A stretch of 64,000 bases of DNA from JAIQFL01 sp035501495 (GTDB lineage: Bacteria; Acidobacteriota; Terriglobia; Bryobacterales; Bryobacteraceae): NCBI GenBank assembly GCA_035501495.1, contig DATJWB010000006.1, forward strand, positions 21,427-85,426, in the 5' to 3' direction. The position numbers and the translations under genes were made by a program. Below the pieces are notes generated by a model, which saw only the letters and a list, made by a program, of their open reading frames with translations, searched no databases and had not been told where the DNA came from. Of the stretch, positions 1 to 8,807 are shown in pieces; positions within the stretch are counted from its first letter, which is position 1, and the number at the start of each line of letters is the position of its first letter.

Positions 1-656
1 AATGGCTCGCCGTACTTCTGCGCCAGATCCTCCGGCATAGACGCCGAAAGCCGGCCAACCGTTGGACCGCCCCAGGAGCGGCTCGGCTTCTCGAGGGTGT
101 AACTCCGGGCCTTGAGGCGCCGCAGCAACTCAGCCACTCGTCCGGTGATAAGGATCAGCCCTGGCAGAGGCCAGATTACGAAGAAATCCTCGCCAGTCCA
201 TTGACTCCAGTCCATCAACTTCTCGGGGTGTGGCAGAAAACCGTACCGGACATAGTGGCAGTCCAGGCATCGTTCGATCGGCTTGAGTCCCGATTCCGGC
301 GACGCTACCCCGCCCCAGCCGGTAACCACCAACTCGCGGTACTCGTCTGACACACTCCCGTCATGAAACCGCACACTTCCGGGTTTGAGCCGGTAGCCGC
401 TGGCGCCGATTGCGTCGAGTTCCGCAATCACCTTCTCATGAATCAGGCAACGGCCTAGACCCCAAGTCCAGATCAGGAGTGCATTCCTGCTGATGTACGA
501 CACCTTGACCGCGAGATTGCCTTTGAGGCGATGTCCGTCATAATGTAGATAGTCGGCAGTGGGGCACACGCTGATTTCCCAGTCAGCCGCCGTCGCGATC
601 AGCTCCGCCAGAGGACCCGTCGAGGCCGGCCCTGCGAGCCCAAAGTATTCGGCCAT
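1..656 (-). CDS. Hypothetical protein, truncated by the window edge
   Basis: An open frame runs from an ATG at 656 off the left end, giving 218 visible codons without a stop. It begins MAEYFGLAGPAS. The second half has a CLDC cysteine pair followed by a W-x-G-x-DFF stretch and a hydrophobic ILITGRVAELL segment. That order, a Cys pair, then an acidic-aromatic stretch, then a hydrophobic helix ahead of the C-terminus, recalls the myxobacterial double-CXXCG / Imm11-like immunity proteins, but only one pair is visible. No signal peptide or membrane segment is seen. A second ATG lies 4 bases upstream at 660 in another frame. The family assignment is a weak resemblance; the coding call rests on the long open frame and typical composition. 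Confidence 0.55.
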   Translation of the reverse strand, partial: MAEYFGLAGPASTGPLAELIATAADWEISVCPTADYLHYDGHRLKGNLAVKVSYISRNALLIWTWGLGRCLIHEKVIAELDAIGASGYRLKPGSVRFHDGSVSDEYRELVVTGWGGVASPESGLKPIERCLDCHYVRYGFLPHPEKLMDWSQWTGEDFFVIWPLPGLILITGRVAELLRRLKARSYTLEKPSRSWGGPTVGRLSASMPEDLAQKYGEP

Positions 657-862
657 TCATATTCTCCCGGGTGCGCCCGCAATCATATACGAGTTTTGCA
701 CCTTCGAAGGTCGCGGCACATCCTTGCGACCCCCTGCGCACCTCACCAGACCTGTCGCGGAGCCGGCTCCTTTCGAAAGCCACGCCAGCGACATCCGGCC
801 GTCGCACCAGGATATAATTACGCTTTCAGTCCAGGCCGCGATCAGGCCGGATTATCCGGTTT

Positions 863-1861
863 ATGAAACTGAAAGCATTCGGTGCGTTAGCCGCCGTGGT
901 ATCGGCCGGCGTGGTAAGTTTCGCGCAGCAGGCCAGGGGTCCCGCGAGATCCACCGGTTGCCCGCCGGAGGGATTCAGCGGGGGATTCAGCCGGGGCTGC
1001 CCCCAGAAGCAGTTTGCCAATCCCGCCGACATCTCGGCCATGATGGCCGCGCTGCCGGACAAACCGTACGCTGCGCCACGTAGCTTGCGCCATGTACTGG
1101 TGTTGTGTCGAGCATCCGGTTTCGTGCATACTTCCATTCCGCTGGCAGCGAAGATGGTGGAATACCTGGGCGACAAGACCGGCGCCTGGATGACGACCAT
1201 CACCTACGACGCGGGCGCCATCACGCCGGAAAACCTGAAGCCATATGACGCCATCTTCCTGTCCAGCACTACCGGGGAGTTTCTGGATGATCCGAACGAC
1301 AAAGCGGCCACCGAGATGCGGCGCCGGGCGCTCCTCGACTTCGTCAAGGGCGGCAAGGGTTTGGCCGGCATCCATGCGGCCAGCGACAGCTACCATACCA
1401 GCGGCCCCGCGGTGACCGGCACCTGGCCCGACTTCAACGAATTGATCGGCGGGTTCTTCAAATTCCACTGGAGCTACCCGACGCTGATCTCGGTGAAGGT
1501 GGATGATCCCAAGAGCCCCTTGACTGTGATGTTCCCTGCCCGGGGTTTCGAAATCGTGGACGAGACGTACACGTTCGCGCAAGATTCATTCAGCCGGAAA
1601 CGGGTGCATGTTCTCACCAGCGTCAACTACGCCAAAATGAGCGCCGACGACAAGGCCAAAGAGCCGGCAGCCGGAAGGCGGACCGACGGCGACTACGCGT
1701 TGAGCTACATTCAGCGCGTGGGCAATGGCCGGGTATTCTATGAGGCGCACGGCCACGATGAGAGGGTGTATTTTCTGCGGCCCTTTGTCGCTCATATGAT
1801 GGCGGGAATTCAATACGCGCTCGGGGACCTGGAGGCCGACGACAGCCCCAGTGCAAAATAG
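863..1861 (+). CDS. Secreted ThuA-like domain protein
   Basis: The 332-residue product starts with a signal peptide (MKLKAFGALAAVVSAGVVSFAQQ), so it is probably exported. The body matches the ThuA (trehalose-utilisation-like) fold, a class I glutamine-amidotransferase-like domain: a strand LRHVLVLCRASGFVH, then a YDAIFLSSTTGEF loop, then a GKGLAGIHAASDSYH segment where family members have GGG-x-x-G-x-H, and a YEAHGHDERVY segment near the end. Family members occur with sugar oxidoreductases and c-type cytochromes in soil bacteria; their reaction is mostly unproved. The gene stands alone, convergent with the murI end of the cox operon 55 bp downstream. The region before it shows no strong Shine-Dalgarno. 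The family call is good; substrate is unknown. Confidence 0.85.
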   Translation: MKLKAFGALAAVVSAGVVSFAQQARGPARSTGCPPEGFSGGFSRGCPQKQFANPADISAMMAALPDKPYAAPRSLRHVLVLCRASGFVHTSIPLAAKMVEYLGDKTGAWMTTITYDAGAITPENLKPYDAIFLSSTTGEFLDDPNDKAATEMRRRALLDFVKGGKGLAGIHAASDSYHTSGPAVTGTWPDFNELIGGFFKFHWSYPTLISVKVDDPKSPLTVMFPARGFEIVDETYTFAQDSFSRKRVHVLTSVNYAKMSADDKAKEPAAGRRTDGDYALSYIQRVGNGRVFYEAHGHDERVYFLRPFVAHMMAGIQYALGDLEADDSPSAK

Positions 1862-1915
1862 GTGCCTGCCCGCTCACGCGAACCCCGACGCTTCCTCGAC
1901 CGGCCGAATGTCCGT

Positions 1916-2770
1916 TCACGCTTGCGTGAAAGGAACCTCGTCTCCCCAGAATCTCTCAATTAGCGGGAGGGCGTCTTGGGAAAACCCGGTCGAGAGGAAC
2001 GTTCGCCGTCCGGTGTGCGAGCCATCATATTCCGGATGCCGGTCGAGATACGTCTTCAGCGCGCGGGCTGTGGCGTCCGGCTGGTGGATCATCCGCACAC
2101 CAGGCGGCAAGGCCGCGGCGAAAAGATCGGCGACCAGCGGGTAGTGGGTGCAGCCGAGTATCACGCAATCGGGCGCGCCGAGTTTCTGCAGGAGTTCGTT
2201 CACGTATCGTTCCACAAGTGCGTGCAAATGGTGGCGCGGAAGTCCGCGCTCGATGGAGCCGGCCAGTTCGGGACAGCTTTGCTGCACCACCGTGAGGTCG
2301 GGCCGCCGTTTCCGGATCTCAATGGGGTAGCAATCGCTCTCCACCGTGCGGCGCGTCGCAAAAACCGCGATCGTGCGGGACTGCTTGGTCTGCCGCACGA
2401 CGCTGCCGGGTTCGTCCCAGCCGATCCCGGTGGCAGCCTCGATAGTCGGTACGACGATGCCAATTACGTTCCGCGCGATCCCATCGTCGCGGCGCCGCAC
2501 CGGCAGCCACTGCTGCTGGATCCAGCGTAGTGCCACGGTGGAGGCCGTATTGCAGGCCACGACCGCAAGCGTACACCCTTCCGAGAACAATCGCTCCAGG
2601 GCCGCGCATGTCAGGTTCAACACTTCAATAGGCGGCCGTACTCCATAGGGCGCGTTGCGGTTGTCCCCAAGGTAGACGAAATCGCGTCCGGGCAGTGCCG
2701 CGATGAGTGCGCGATGCACCGTCAGACCGCCAAAGCCGCTGTCGAAAACCCCGATCATCGCGTCAATCAT
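1916..2770 (-). CDS. murI: Glutamate racemase
   Basis: A 284-residue cytoplasmic enzyme that interconverts L- and D-glutamate for peptidoglycan synthesis. Family hallmarks are visible: GVFDSGFGGLTV at the N-terminus, YLGDNRNAPYG, the first catalytic cysteine in VVACNTAS and the second in ILGCTHYPLV. The open frame extends much further upstream, but the conserved protein begins at MIDAMIGVFDSG, with ATG at 2770-2768. That ATG shares one base with the TGA of the upstream xdhC-type gene (TGATG), which suggests translational coupling. An alternative ATG lies at 2758. It is the last gene of the cox operon, an unexpected place for a cell-wall gene. Length matches the family. Confidence 0.93.
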   Translation of the reverse strand: MIDAMIGVFDSGFGGLTVHRALIAALPGRDFVYLGDNRNAPYGVRPPIEVLNLTCAALERLFSEGCTLAVVACNTASTVALRWIQQQWLPVRRRDDGIARNVIGIVVPTIEAATGIGWDEPGSVVRQTKQSRTIAVFATRRTVESDCYPIEIRKRRPDLTVVQQSCPELAGSIERGLPRHHLHALVERYVNELLQKLGAPDCVILGCTHYPLVADLFAAALPPGVRMIHQPDATARALKTYLDRHPEYDGSHTGRRTFLSTGFSQDALPLIERFWGDEVPFTQA

Positions 2771-3759
2771 CAGCCTGCTGGCAAGGCATCTGCCGCGAGA
2801 TATTTCCCGGGATCCTTGTCGAAGGCCTGCTTGCAATGGGGGCAACAAAAATAGACCGTCGCGCCGCCATACTCGGATTTGTGTTTGGCACGGGCGGGTT
2901 CCACCTGCATGCCGCAGACGGGGTCGCGGGCCGGAAGATCCGCCGGCGGCTGCGAGACCAGTTTCGCTTGCGTGCCCAGGCGCGGTGTGCTGCGCGCCAC
3001 GCGAACGATCTCCGCGAGAATGCTGACCGCGATTTCCTCGGGCGAAACGGCGCCGATTTCCAGGCCCGCCGGCGCCTGGATACGGCTTAGCCGCTCCGCC
3101 GGCAACCCCTTTTCGCGCAGGTAGTCCAGGAGTTTCCGGGCTTTTACCTTGCTGGCCACGAACGAGATGTACGCGCAGTCCAGGCCGGACACCAACTCCA
3201 GGGCTTCCTCGTCGCACTCTCCCTGCGTCGACACCACGATGAATGTCTGCGGTGTGATGCGGAGCGGACGCCGGTCGATTTCCGGGTAGATCGCATCCAC
3301 GCTGGGAAACTGCTGCTCGCTGGCGCCCGGAGCCACGGCCACAACCGTATAATCGATGGCTTTGGCGAGCCTGGCAAGCGATTGCGCCACCGCGGAACGT
3401 CCGAAGATCAACACCTGCGGCTTCGGCAGCACCGGTTCAATAAAGATGTCCAAGGTTCCACCGCTGTGACAGGTCATGGTATAGTCCACGATTCCAGGAT
3501 CGGAACCGGCGTCCGGATTCGGACTGATGCGGATGAGCCGGGGAGTGCCTTCCTCGAGCGCTTTCAGCGCTTCTTTCACCACGATCGGCTGGGCGCAGCC
3601 ACCGCCGATCCAGCCCCAGATGGCGCCATCGGTATGGATAATGGCCCTGTCTCCGGGCTTGCCCGAAATCGGCGCTTCAAACCGGACCACCAGGGCAACG
3701 GCGAAGGACTCGCCGCGCAGTCGCATCTCAGCAGCTTTACGCAGAAACTCGTCGAACAT
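2770..3759 (-). CDS. XdhC/CoxI-type maturation protein with C-terminal YHS domain
   Basis: 329 residues. The N-terminal XdhC/CoxI segment has the WIGGGCAQPIVV signature (family WxGGGC). It is followed by a TCHSGGTLDIFIEP segment and a Rossmann-like XdhC_C domain beginning PQVLIFGRSAVAQSLARL and ending near APAGLEIGAVSPEEIAVSIL. XdhC proteins bind molybdenum cofactor and deliver it, sulfurated, to xanthine-dehydrogenase-family enzymes. Residues from about 278 form a YHS domain (DPVCGM...YFCCPHCKQAF) with Cys residues suited to metal binding; CoxI/CoxF proteins do not normally need this. It lies 6 bp after coxE and is coupled to murI. It probably corresponds to CoxF or CoxI of Oligotropha; which one cannot be told here. 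Confidence 0.88.
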   Translation of the reverse strand: MFDEFLRKAAEMRLRGESFAVALVVRFEAPISGKPGDRAIIHTDGAIWGWIGGGCAQPIVVKEALKALEEGTPRLIRISPNPDAGSDPGIVDYTMTCHSGGTLDIFIEPVLPKPQVLIFGRSAVAQSLARLAKAIDYTVVAVAPGASEQQFPSVDAIYPEIDRRPLRITPQTFIVVSTQGECDEEALELVSGLDCAYISFVASKVKARKLLDYLREKGLPAERLSRIQAPAGLEIGAVSPEEIAVSILAEIVRVARSTPRLGTQAKLVSQPPADLPARDPVCGMQVEPARAKHKSEYGGATVYFCCPHCKQAFDKDPGKYLAADALPAG

Positions 3760-3765
3760 GGTCAG

Positions 3766-4881
3766 TCACCGCAGGTGTTTTTCCAGCGCCAACAGGCTCT
3801 CCAGGGAATGCGCGGGAGCGAATATATCCACGTAGGGCAAGGCCGCCGCCATCGAGCGAGTGAGTGGCCGATAGCCTTCGATGCCCAAAAGCGGATTGAG
3901 CCAAACCAGCTTCCGGACACCGCGCTTGATGGCCTGGAGTTCGGAGACCAGCAGCGAAGGCTCGCCGGTATCCCAGCCGTCACTCAGAATGATGAAGAAG
4001 CAGTCGCGCGACAGCGGCTTGCGTGCGTGACGCCGGTTAAAATCGCGCAACGACTCACCGATCCTGGTGCCGCTCGACCAGCCGGCCGGGCGGCGGGAGA
4101 GGATTTCGAGCGCGCCTGGCAATTCGGGTGACCGCATCTCGCGAGTGATCTCCACCAGGCCGGTGCTGAAGATGAAGGTATCGGCCCGCCGGAAATGTTT
4201 CTGAAGCGCATGGGCGAAGCGCAGCAGGAACAGGCTGTAGAGATTCATCGACCCGCTGACGTCCAGGAACAATACCAGCCGGGCCTGTTGCGGTTTCTTC
4301 CGCCGGTAACTCAAGTCCACGGGATCCCCTCCGCGGCCGATACTCCGCCGGATGGTGCGGCGGACATCCAGGCGGCCCGCCGGCCCCGAAATCCGCAACC
4401 GCCGCGACAATCGGATGCTGGCACGTTTCAACAGGCGCTGCGCCAGCTTCTCGAGCGCGGCCTGATCGGCACGCGGCACTTGAGAGAAGTCCATGGTGGT
4501 GAGCCGCTCATCCGTGCCCGCGCCGGAAGCGGCGTTCACGTCCACGGCCGGGCGGCTGCCCGATCCGCCTTCCACGCCGGCCGACATCCACCAGCCCCGT
4601 TGCGCGTGTAGCGGCGGCCCACTGGCTGGCGGCTCCAGTGGCTCCTCACCGCCAGGAAATGTCTCAAAGAGGCGATCGAACAGCTCCCATTCCTCCTTCG
4701 AAGAGCAGAGCACCGTGCGCAGGCAGGCGCGGAAGGTCTCGGGCGCCATCTCCGGAAGGACGTGCACGGCTTCCACGGCAGCCACCGTCTCCGTCACGCC
4801 CGCGGAAAGCCCATGCGCACGGGCATACCGGCAAAACCCCACGACCCACTCCGTTGGCCGACCAGCCCGACGCGGTTCCAT
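3766..4881 (-). CDS. coxE: CoxE-like von Willebrand factor A domain protein
   Basis: 371 residues. The C-terminal half is a VWA domain with an intact MIDAS motif, DVSGS at about residues 207-211, preceded by RLVLFL and followed by a FIILSDGWDTG segment. The N-terminal part resembles the helical CoxE region. In Oligotropha, CoxE works with the AAA+ ATPase CoxD to install the Cu-S part of the Mo-Cu site in CO dehydrogenase. Here the gene follows coxD by 5 bp in the same order as in known cox operons, which supports the assignment. No signal peptide is visible, consistent with a cytoplasmic maturation factor. Confidence 0.9.
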   Translation of the reverse strand: MEPRRAGRPTEWVVGFCRYARAHGLSAGVTETVAAVEAVHVLPEMAPETFRACLRTVLCSSKEEWELFDRLFETFPGGEEPLEPPASGPPLHAQRGWWMSAGVEGGSGSRPAVDVNAASGAGTDERLTTMDFSQVPRADQAALEKLAQRLLKRASIRLSRRLRISGPAGRLDVRRTIRRSIGRGGDPVDLSYRRKKPQQARLVLFLDVSGSMNLYSLFLLRFAHALQKHFRRADTFIFSTGLVEITREMRSPELPGALEILSRRPAGWSSGTRIGESLRDFNRRHARKPLSRDCFFIILSDGWDTGEPSLLVSELQAIKRGVRKLVWLNPLLGIEGYRPLTRSMAAALPYVDIFAPAHSLESLLALEKHLR

Positions 4882-4886
4882 AGTGG

Positions 4887-5783
4887 CTAAACTTCGCGGG
4901 AAAGAATGCGCGCGATCCCCTCTGCCTTAATCTTAGCGCTGTCCTCCGCGGACTTCGCCACGCATCCCAGAGTCTCTTCCGCGGCAGCGGCGTCCAGCCG
5001 GTCCTTTCCGAGCGACTCGAGAGCGTAGACGCAATCCAAAGTCTCCGCCACGCCGGGCGGTTTCGCCAGGTTCATTTGTCGAATCGACTGCACGTACTCG
5101 ACGACCTGCTTCCCGAGCGCGGACCCGGCGGCGGGCGCACGCGCCGCCACGATCTTCATCTCCTTTTCCAGGTCCGGATAATCGATCCAGTGGTACAGGC
5201 ACCTTCTGCGCAACGCATCGCCCAGCTCCCGGGTGCGGTTCGACGTGAGAATGACGTACGGCCGATGTTGCGCCCGGATGGTTCCCAACTCGGGAATGCT
5301 GATCTGAAAATCGGAGAGCAGCTCCAGCAGGAACGCTTCGAAAGCCTCGTCGGCGCGATCCACTTCATCGATGAGCAACACAGGCGAGGAGTGTGGCGCG
5401 CGAATCGACCGGAGCAGAGGCCGTTCCAGCAGGAACTCGGGGCCGAAGATGTGCCGCACTTTCTCTTCGGGCGTCTCATCACCCCGCTCCCGAATCCTGA
5501 TCGCGAGCAGCTGCTTCTGATAGTTCCACTCGTAGAGGGCGGAACTGCTGTCGAGTCCTTCGTAGCACTGCAATCGGATCAGGTCTGTGGCCAGCGCCGC
5601 AGCCAGTGTCTTGGCAACCTCGGTCTTCCCGACTCCGGCATGGCCTTCGATCAGCAGCGGCTTGCCCAGCTTGACGAGGAGATAGATTGCCGTGGCCAGA
5701 GTCCGGTCCGGAATATAGCCGCGAGCCTCGAAGGCGCGAATCACACCGTCGATATCGGCGATTTCGAGTGGTCGCGGAGACAC
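4887..5783 (-). CDS. coxD: CoxD-like MoxR-family AAA+ ATPase
   Basis: 298 residues. A Walker A motif, GHAGVGKT, lies at residues 47-54. Walker B reads LLIDEVDRAD, and a sensor-like LTSNRTRELGDALRRRC segment follows. These features place it in the MoxR group of AAA+ chaperone-like ATPases. In CO-dehydrogenase operons CoxD is required to build the bimetallic Mo-Cu centre, probably by remodelling the apoenzyme together with CoxE. The gene sits between coxG (9 bp) and coxE (5 bp), as expected. It has its own ATG at 5783 and the usual family length. Confidence 0.93.
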   Translation of the reverse strand: MSPRPLEIADIDGVIRAFEARGYIPDRTLATAIYLLVKLGKPLLIEGHAGVGKTEVAKTLAAALATDLIRLQCYEGLDSSSALYEWNYQKQLLAIRIRERGDETPEEKVRHIFGPEFLLERPLLRSIRAPHSSPVLLIDEVDRADEAFEAFLLELLSDFQISIPELGTIRAQHRPYVILTSNRTRELGDALRRRCLYHWIDYPDLEKEMKIVAARAPAAGSALGKQVVEYVQSIRQMNLAKPPGVAETLDCVYALESLGKDRLDAAAAEETLGCVAKSAEDSAKIKAEGIARILSREV

Positions 5784-5792
5784 CGGGCCGCC

Positions 5793-6449
5793 TTACGCGG
5801 AGCCTCCCAACAGACGGTGAAAAAAACGCCGGATCGCAGCCCGCAAGGCCGCAAAGAACACCGCTGCGGCGTTGACCGGCTCTGCCGGCGGTTGCTCCGG
5901 CGCCGTGGTCTCCACGGCAACCGGCGCGGCGGGCGTCGGCGCGACCGGATCCTGGCCCGCGGCCGGCGCGACCGCAGGTTTGACAGCTCCGGCGGATTCC
6001 TGAAGCCGCTTTTGGAAGCGCTTCGTGAACTCACCGAACATCACGTCGGAAACGTCGTTGATCATCCTGCCGCCGAACTGCGCGAGAATTCCGATGACGT
6101 TCACTTCGGCAACGGTAGCGACCTCGGTGCCTCCATCCGGCAGACTGCGCAACCGCCCCGTCATTTTCATCGAGGCACTCCCCCGCCCCTTCACATCCTG
6201 GCCCTTGCCCACGAGTTCCATCTCGTGCGCCGCCGCGTCCAAGCGCTCGAAGCGAACCTCGCCCTTGTAGTCGGTTACGCTGGGGCCTACCTTTACGCTG
6301 ACGGAGCCTTTGAAGGTCCGCTCATCCACCGCCTCGGTGATCCGCGCTCCGGGAACACAGCCCGCCACGTTGCGCGGATCGCTCAACAGCTTCCAGACCT
6401 GGTCAATCGGTTCTTGAACCTGAAACGTCTTTTCGATGCGGACGGCCAT
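5793..6449 (-). CDS. coxG: CoxG-like SRPBCC protein
   Basis: 218 residues. Residues 1 to about 150 are a CoxG/SRPBCC ligand-binding fold: it opens VRIEKTFQVQEPIDQVWKLL, has a VAGCVPGARI loop, and continues FKGSVSVKVGPS. CoxG in Oligotropha helps recruit CO dehydrogenase to the membrane. Consistent with that, a proline/alanine-rich linker (about residues 155-195) leads to a short basic, amphipathic tail AALRAAIRRFFHRLLGG that could touch the membrane. The gene lies 3 bp after coxL and 9 bp before coxD. The membrane role here is inferred from the family and the tail. Confidence 0.9.
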   Translation of the reverse strand: MAVRIEKTFQVQEPIDQVWKLLSDPRNVAGCVPGARITEAVDERTFKGSVSVKVGPSVTDYKGEVRFERLDAAAHEMELVGKGQDVKGRGSASMKMTGRLRSLPDGGTEVATVAEVNVIGILAQFGGRMINDVSDVMFGEFTKRFQKRLQESAGAVKPAVAPAAGQDPVAPTPAAPVAVETTAPEQPPAEPVNAAAVFFAALRAAIRRFFHRLLGGSA

Positions 6450-6452
6450 CGC

Positions 6453-8807
6453 CTAATCCACAACGCCCTTCTGCTTGAGAATTTGCCAGACCTTCCAGGG
6501 CGTAAGCGGCATGTCGATATGCTTCACGCCCAGGTGCGCCAAAGCGTCCACCACCGCGTTGACGAAGGCCGCCGGCGATCCCACGTTGGGCGATTCGCCC
6601 ACCCCTTTGGCGCCGAACGGATGGTGCGGCGAGGGAGTGCAGGTCTTATCCGTCTCCCAGTGCGGCGTTTCCATGGCGGTGGGCACCAGGTAGTCCATGA
6701 AGTTGCCGCCTTGCACGTTGCCGCTTTCGTCGTAGCTGATCAGCTGCATGAAAGCGATCCCCAGGCCCTCCGTCAGCCCGCCGTGGATCTGGCCATCCAC
6801 GATCATCGGGTTGATGATGTTGCCGCAATCGTCTACTGCGATAAAGCGCCGCACCTTGGTCTCGCCGGTGCCCTTGTCGATGTCCACCACGCAGATGTAG
6901 GTTCCGAAGGGAAAGGTCAGGTTCGGCGGATCGTAGTAATGGACCGCCTCCAGTCCGGCCTCGAGCCCCGGCGGAATATTGGTATACGCAGCGAAAGCAA
7001 TCTCCTGGATCGTTTTGGATTTTCCGGGAACGCCCTTGACGGAGAACCTGCCGGGCTCCCATTCCAGGTCTTCTTCGCTCGCCTCCAGCAGAAAGGCGGC
7101 GATCTTCTTCGCTTTGTCGCGGATCTTGCGCGCGGCCATGGCACCGGCAGCGCCGGCCGTGGGAGTACTGCGGCTGGCGTACGTTCCCAGCCCGTACGGC
7201 GCGGTGTCCGTGTCGCCCTCTTCCACCGTGATGTCCGCAACCGGGATGCCCAGTTCCTGCGCCACGATCTGGCCGAAGGCCGTCTCATGTCCTTGCCCTT
7301 GCGACTTGGTTCCGAACCGCGCGATCGCCTTGCCGGTGGGGTGAACCCGAATCTCGCAACTGTCGAACATCTTGATTCCGGCGATGTCGAACGTGTGTGC
7401 CGGTCCGGCGCCGACGATCTCCGTGAAGCTGGAGATGCCGATCCCCATCAATTCGCCTTTCGCCCGTTTCGCGGCCTGTTCTTTGCGCAGCTCCTGGTAG
7501 CCGGCCATTTCGAGCGCCCGGTTCATGGCGGCCGCGTAGTTGCCGCTGTCGTAGCTCCAGCCCAGCGGCGACTGATAGGGGAAGCGGTCCGGGGGAATGA
7601 AATTCTTCAACCGCAGCTCGGCTGGATCGGCCTTCAATTCCTGCGCCAGAACGTCCATCGCGCGCTCGATGAGGTAGGCGGCTTCGGTGACCCGGAACGA
7701 ACAGCGGTACGCGATGCCTCCGGGTGCCTTGTTGGTGTAGACGCCGTCTACTTCGCAGAAGGCTTTCTGGAAGTCGTAGGAGCCGGTGCACACGCTGAAC
7801 AGGCCGGCCGGGAATTTGCTGGGCTGCGCCGCGGCATTGAATGCGCCGTGGTCCGCGAGCGTTTTCACGCGCAACGCCTTCACCCTGCCGTCGCGGCCGG
7901 CGGCGATCTCCGCGGTCATATGGTAGTCACGAGCGAAACCGGTGGACTGCAGGTTTTCCGAGCGCGTCTCGATCCATTTCACGGGGCGCCCGAGTTTCAG
8001 TGACGCCACCACGGCGCACACGTACCCGGGATAAATCGGAACCTTGTTGCCAAAGCCGCCTCCGATATCCGGCGAGATGACGCGAATGTTGTTCTCCGGA
8101 ATGCCGCCCACAATCGCGAACAGCGTGCGGTGCGCGTGCGGGGCTTGCGAAGTAAGCCAGAGGGTGAGCCTCCCGGTCCCCGTGTTGTAGTCGGCAACGC
8201 AGCCGCAGGTTTCGAGCGGAGCAGGATGGCACCGTTGAAAAATCGCGTTCACCTGCGCCCTGACCTCGGCTTGCTGGAAAGTCCGGTCGGTGGCCTCTCG
8301 GTCGCCAACCTCCCAATGAAAGATGTGGTTGGTCTTCTCCTCGCGGTCCTCGCGCAAGATGGGCGAATCGGGATCGAGGGCGCGATGGGGATCCACCAGC
8401 ACGGGCAGTTCTTCATACTCCACTTCGACCAGCTCGGCGGCATCGGCGGCGGTATAGCGGTCCTCGGCCACCACGAAAGCAACTTCCTGCGACTGAAACA
8501 ACACCTTGTCAACGGCCAGTACCATCTGCCGGTCGTGGAATAGCGTGGGCATCCACGCCAGCCCCGCCTTCTCCAGGTCCTTACCGGTGATCACCGCCAG
8601 CACGCCGGGCAGCGCCAGGGCGTTCTCGACGTTCACGCTCCGGATGCGCGCGTGCGCAAAGGGACTGCGCACCACCTGTCCGTAAACCATGCCGGCAAGG
8701 CGGACGTCATCTACGAAATTGCCCTTGCCTTGAATGAGCCTCAAGTCTTCCTTGCGCTTGACCGAATGGCCGAGCCCGCCGATCTCGGGCGAGGTTTTCG
8801 CGATCAT
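6453..8807 (-). CDS. coxL: Aerobic CO dehydrogenase large subunit, form I
   Basis: 784 residues from the ATG at 8807. That start gives MIAKTSPEIGGLGHSVKR and a 4-bp ATGA overlap with coxS; the longer open frame upstream is coxS read in another frame. This is the molybdopterin-binding catalytic subunit of the xanthine dehydrogenase family. The active-site loop reads GGIAYRCSFRVTEA, with AYRCSFR at residues 366-372. This Cys-containing motif distinguishes form I enzymes, true CO dehydrogenases whose Cys sulfur bridges to copper, from form II proteins (AYRGAGR). A glycine-rich PDIGGGFGNK segment and the C-terminal GAKGVGESPN with the catalytic Glu (about 738) are present. Reaction: CO + H2O to CO2 + 2 e- + 2 H+. 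The protein looks complete and functional. Confidence 0.97.
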   Translation of the reverse strand: MIAKTSPEIGGLGHSVKRKEDLRLIQGKGNFVDDVRLAGMVYGQVVRSPFAHARIRSVNVENALALPGVLAVITGKDLEKAGLAWMPTLFHDRQMVLAVDKVLFQSQEVAFVVAEDRYTAADAAELVEVEYEELPVLVDPHRALDPDSPILREDREEKTNHIFHWEVGDREATDRTFQQAEVRAQVNAIFQRCHPAPLETCGCVADYNTGTGRLTLWLTSQAPHAHRTLFAIVGGIPENNIRVISPDIGGGFGNKVPIYPGYVCAVVASLKLGRPVKWIETRSENLQSTGFARDYHMTAEIAAGRDGRVKALRVKTLADHGAFNAAAQPSKFPAGLFSVCTGSYDFQKAFCEVDGVYTNKAPGGIAYRCSFRVTEAAYLIERAMDVLAQELKADPAELRLKNFIPPDRFPYQSPLGWSYDSGNYAAAMNRALEMAGYQELRKEQAAKRAKGELMGIGISSFTEIVGAGPAHTFDIAGIKMFDSCEIRVHPTGKAIARFGTKSQGQGHETAFGQIVAQELGIPVADITVEEGDTDTAPYGLGTYASRSTPTAGAAGAMAARKIRDKAKKIAAFLLEASEEDLEWEPGRFSVKGVPGKSKTIQEIAFAAYTNIPPGLEAGLEAVHYYDPPNLTFPFGTYICVVDIDKGTGETKVRRFIAVDDCGNIINPMIVDGQIHGGLTEGLGIAFMQLISYDESGNVQGGNFMDYLVPTAMETPHWETDKTCTPSPHHPFGAKGVGESPNVGSPAAFVNAVVDALAHLGVKHIDMPLTPWKVWQILKQKGVVD

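Noticed and set aside
5076..8003. A 975-codon plus-strand open frame
   Set aside because: It is antisense to coxD, coxG and most of coxL, which have clear family motifs. Long antisense frames are expected in GC-rich DNA.
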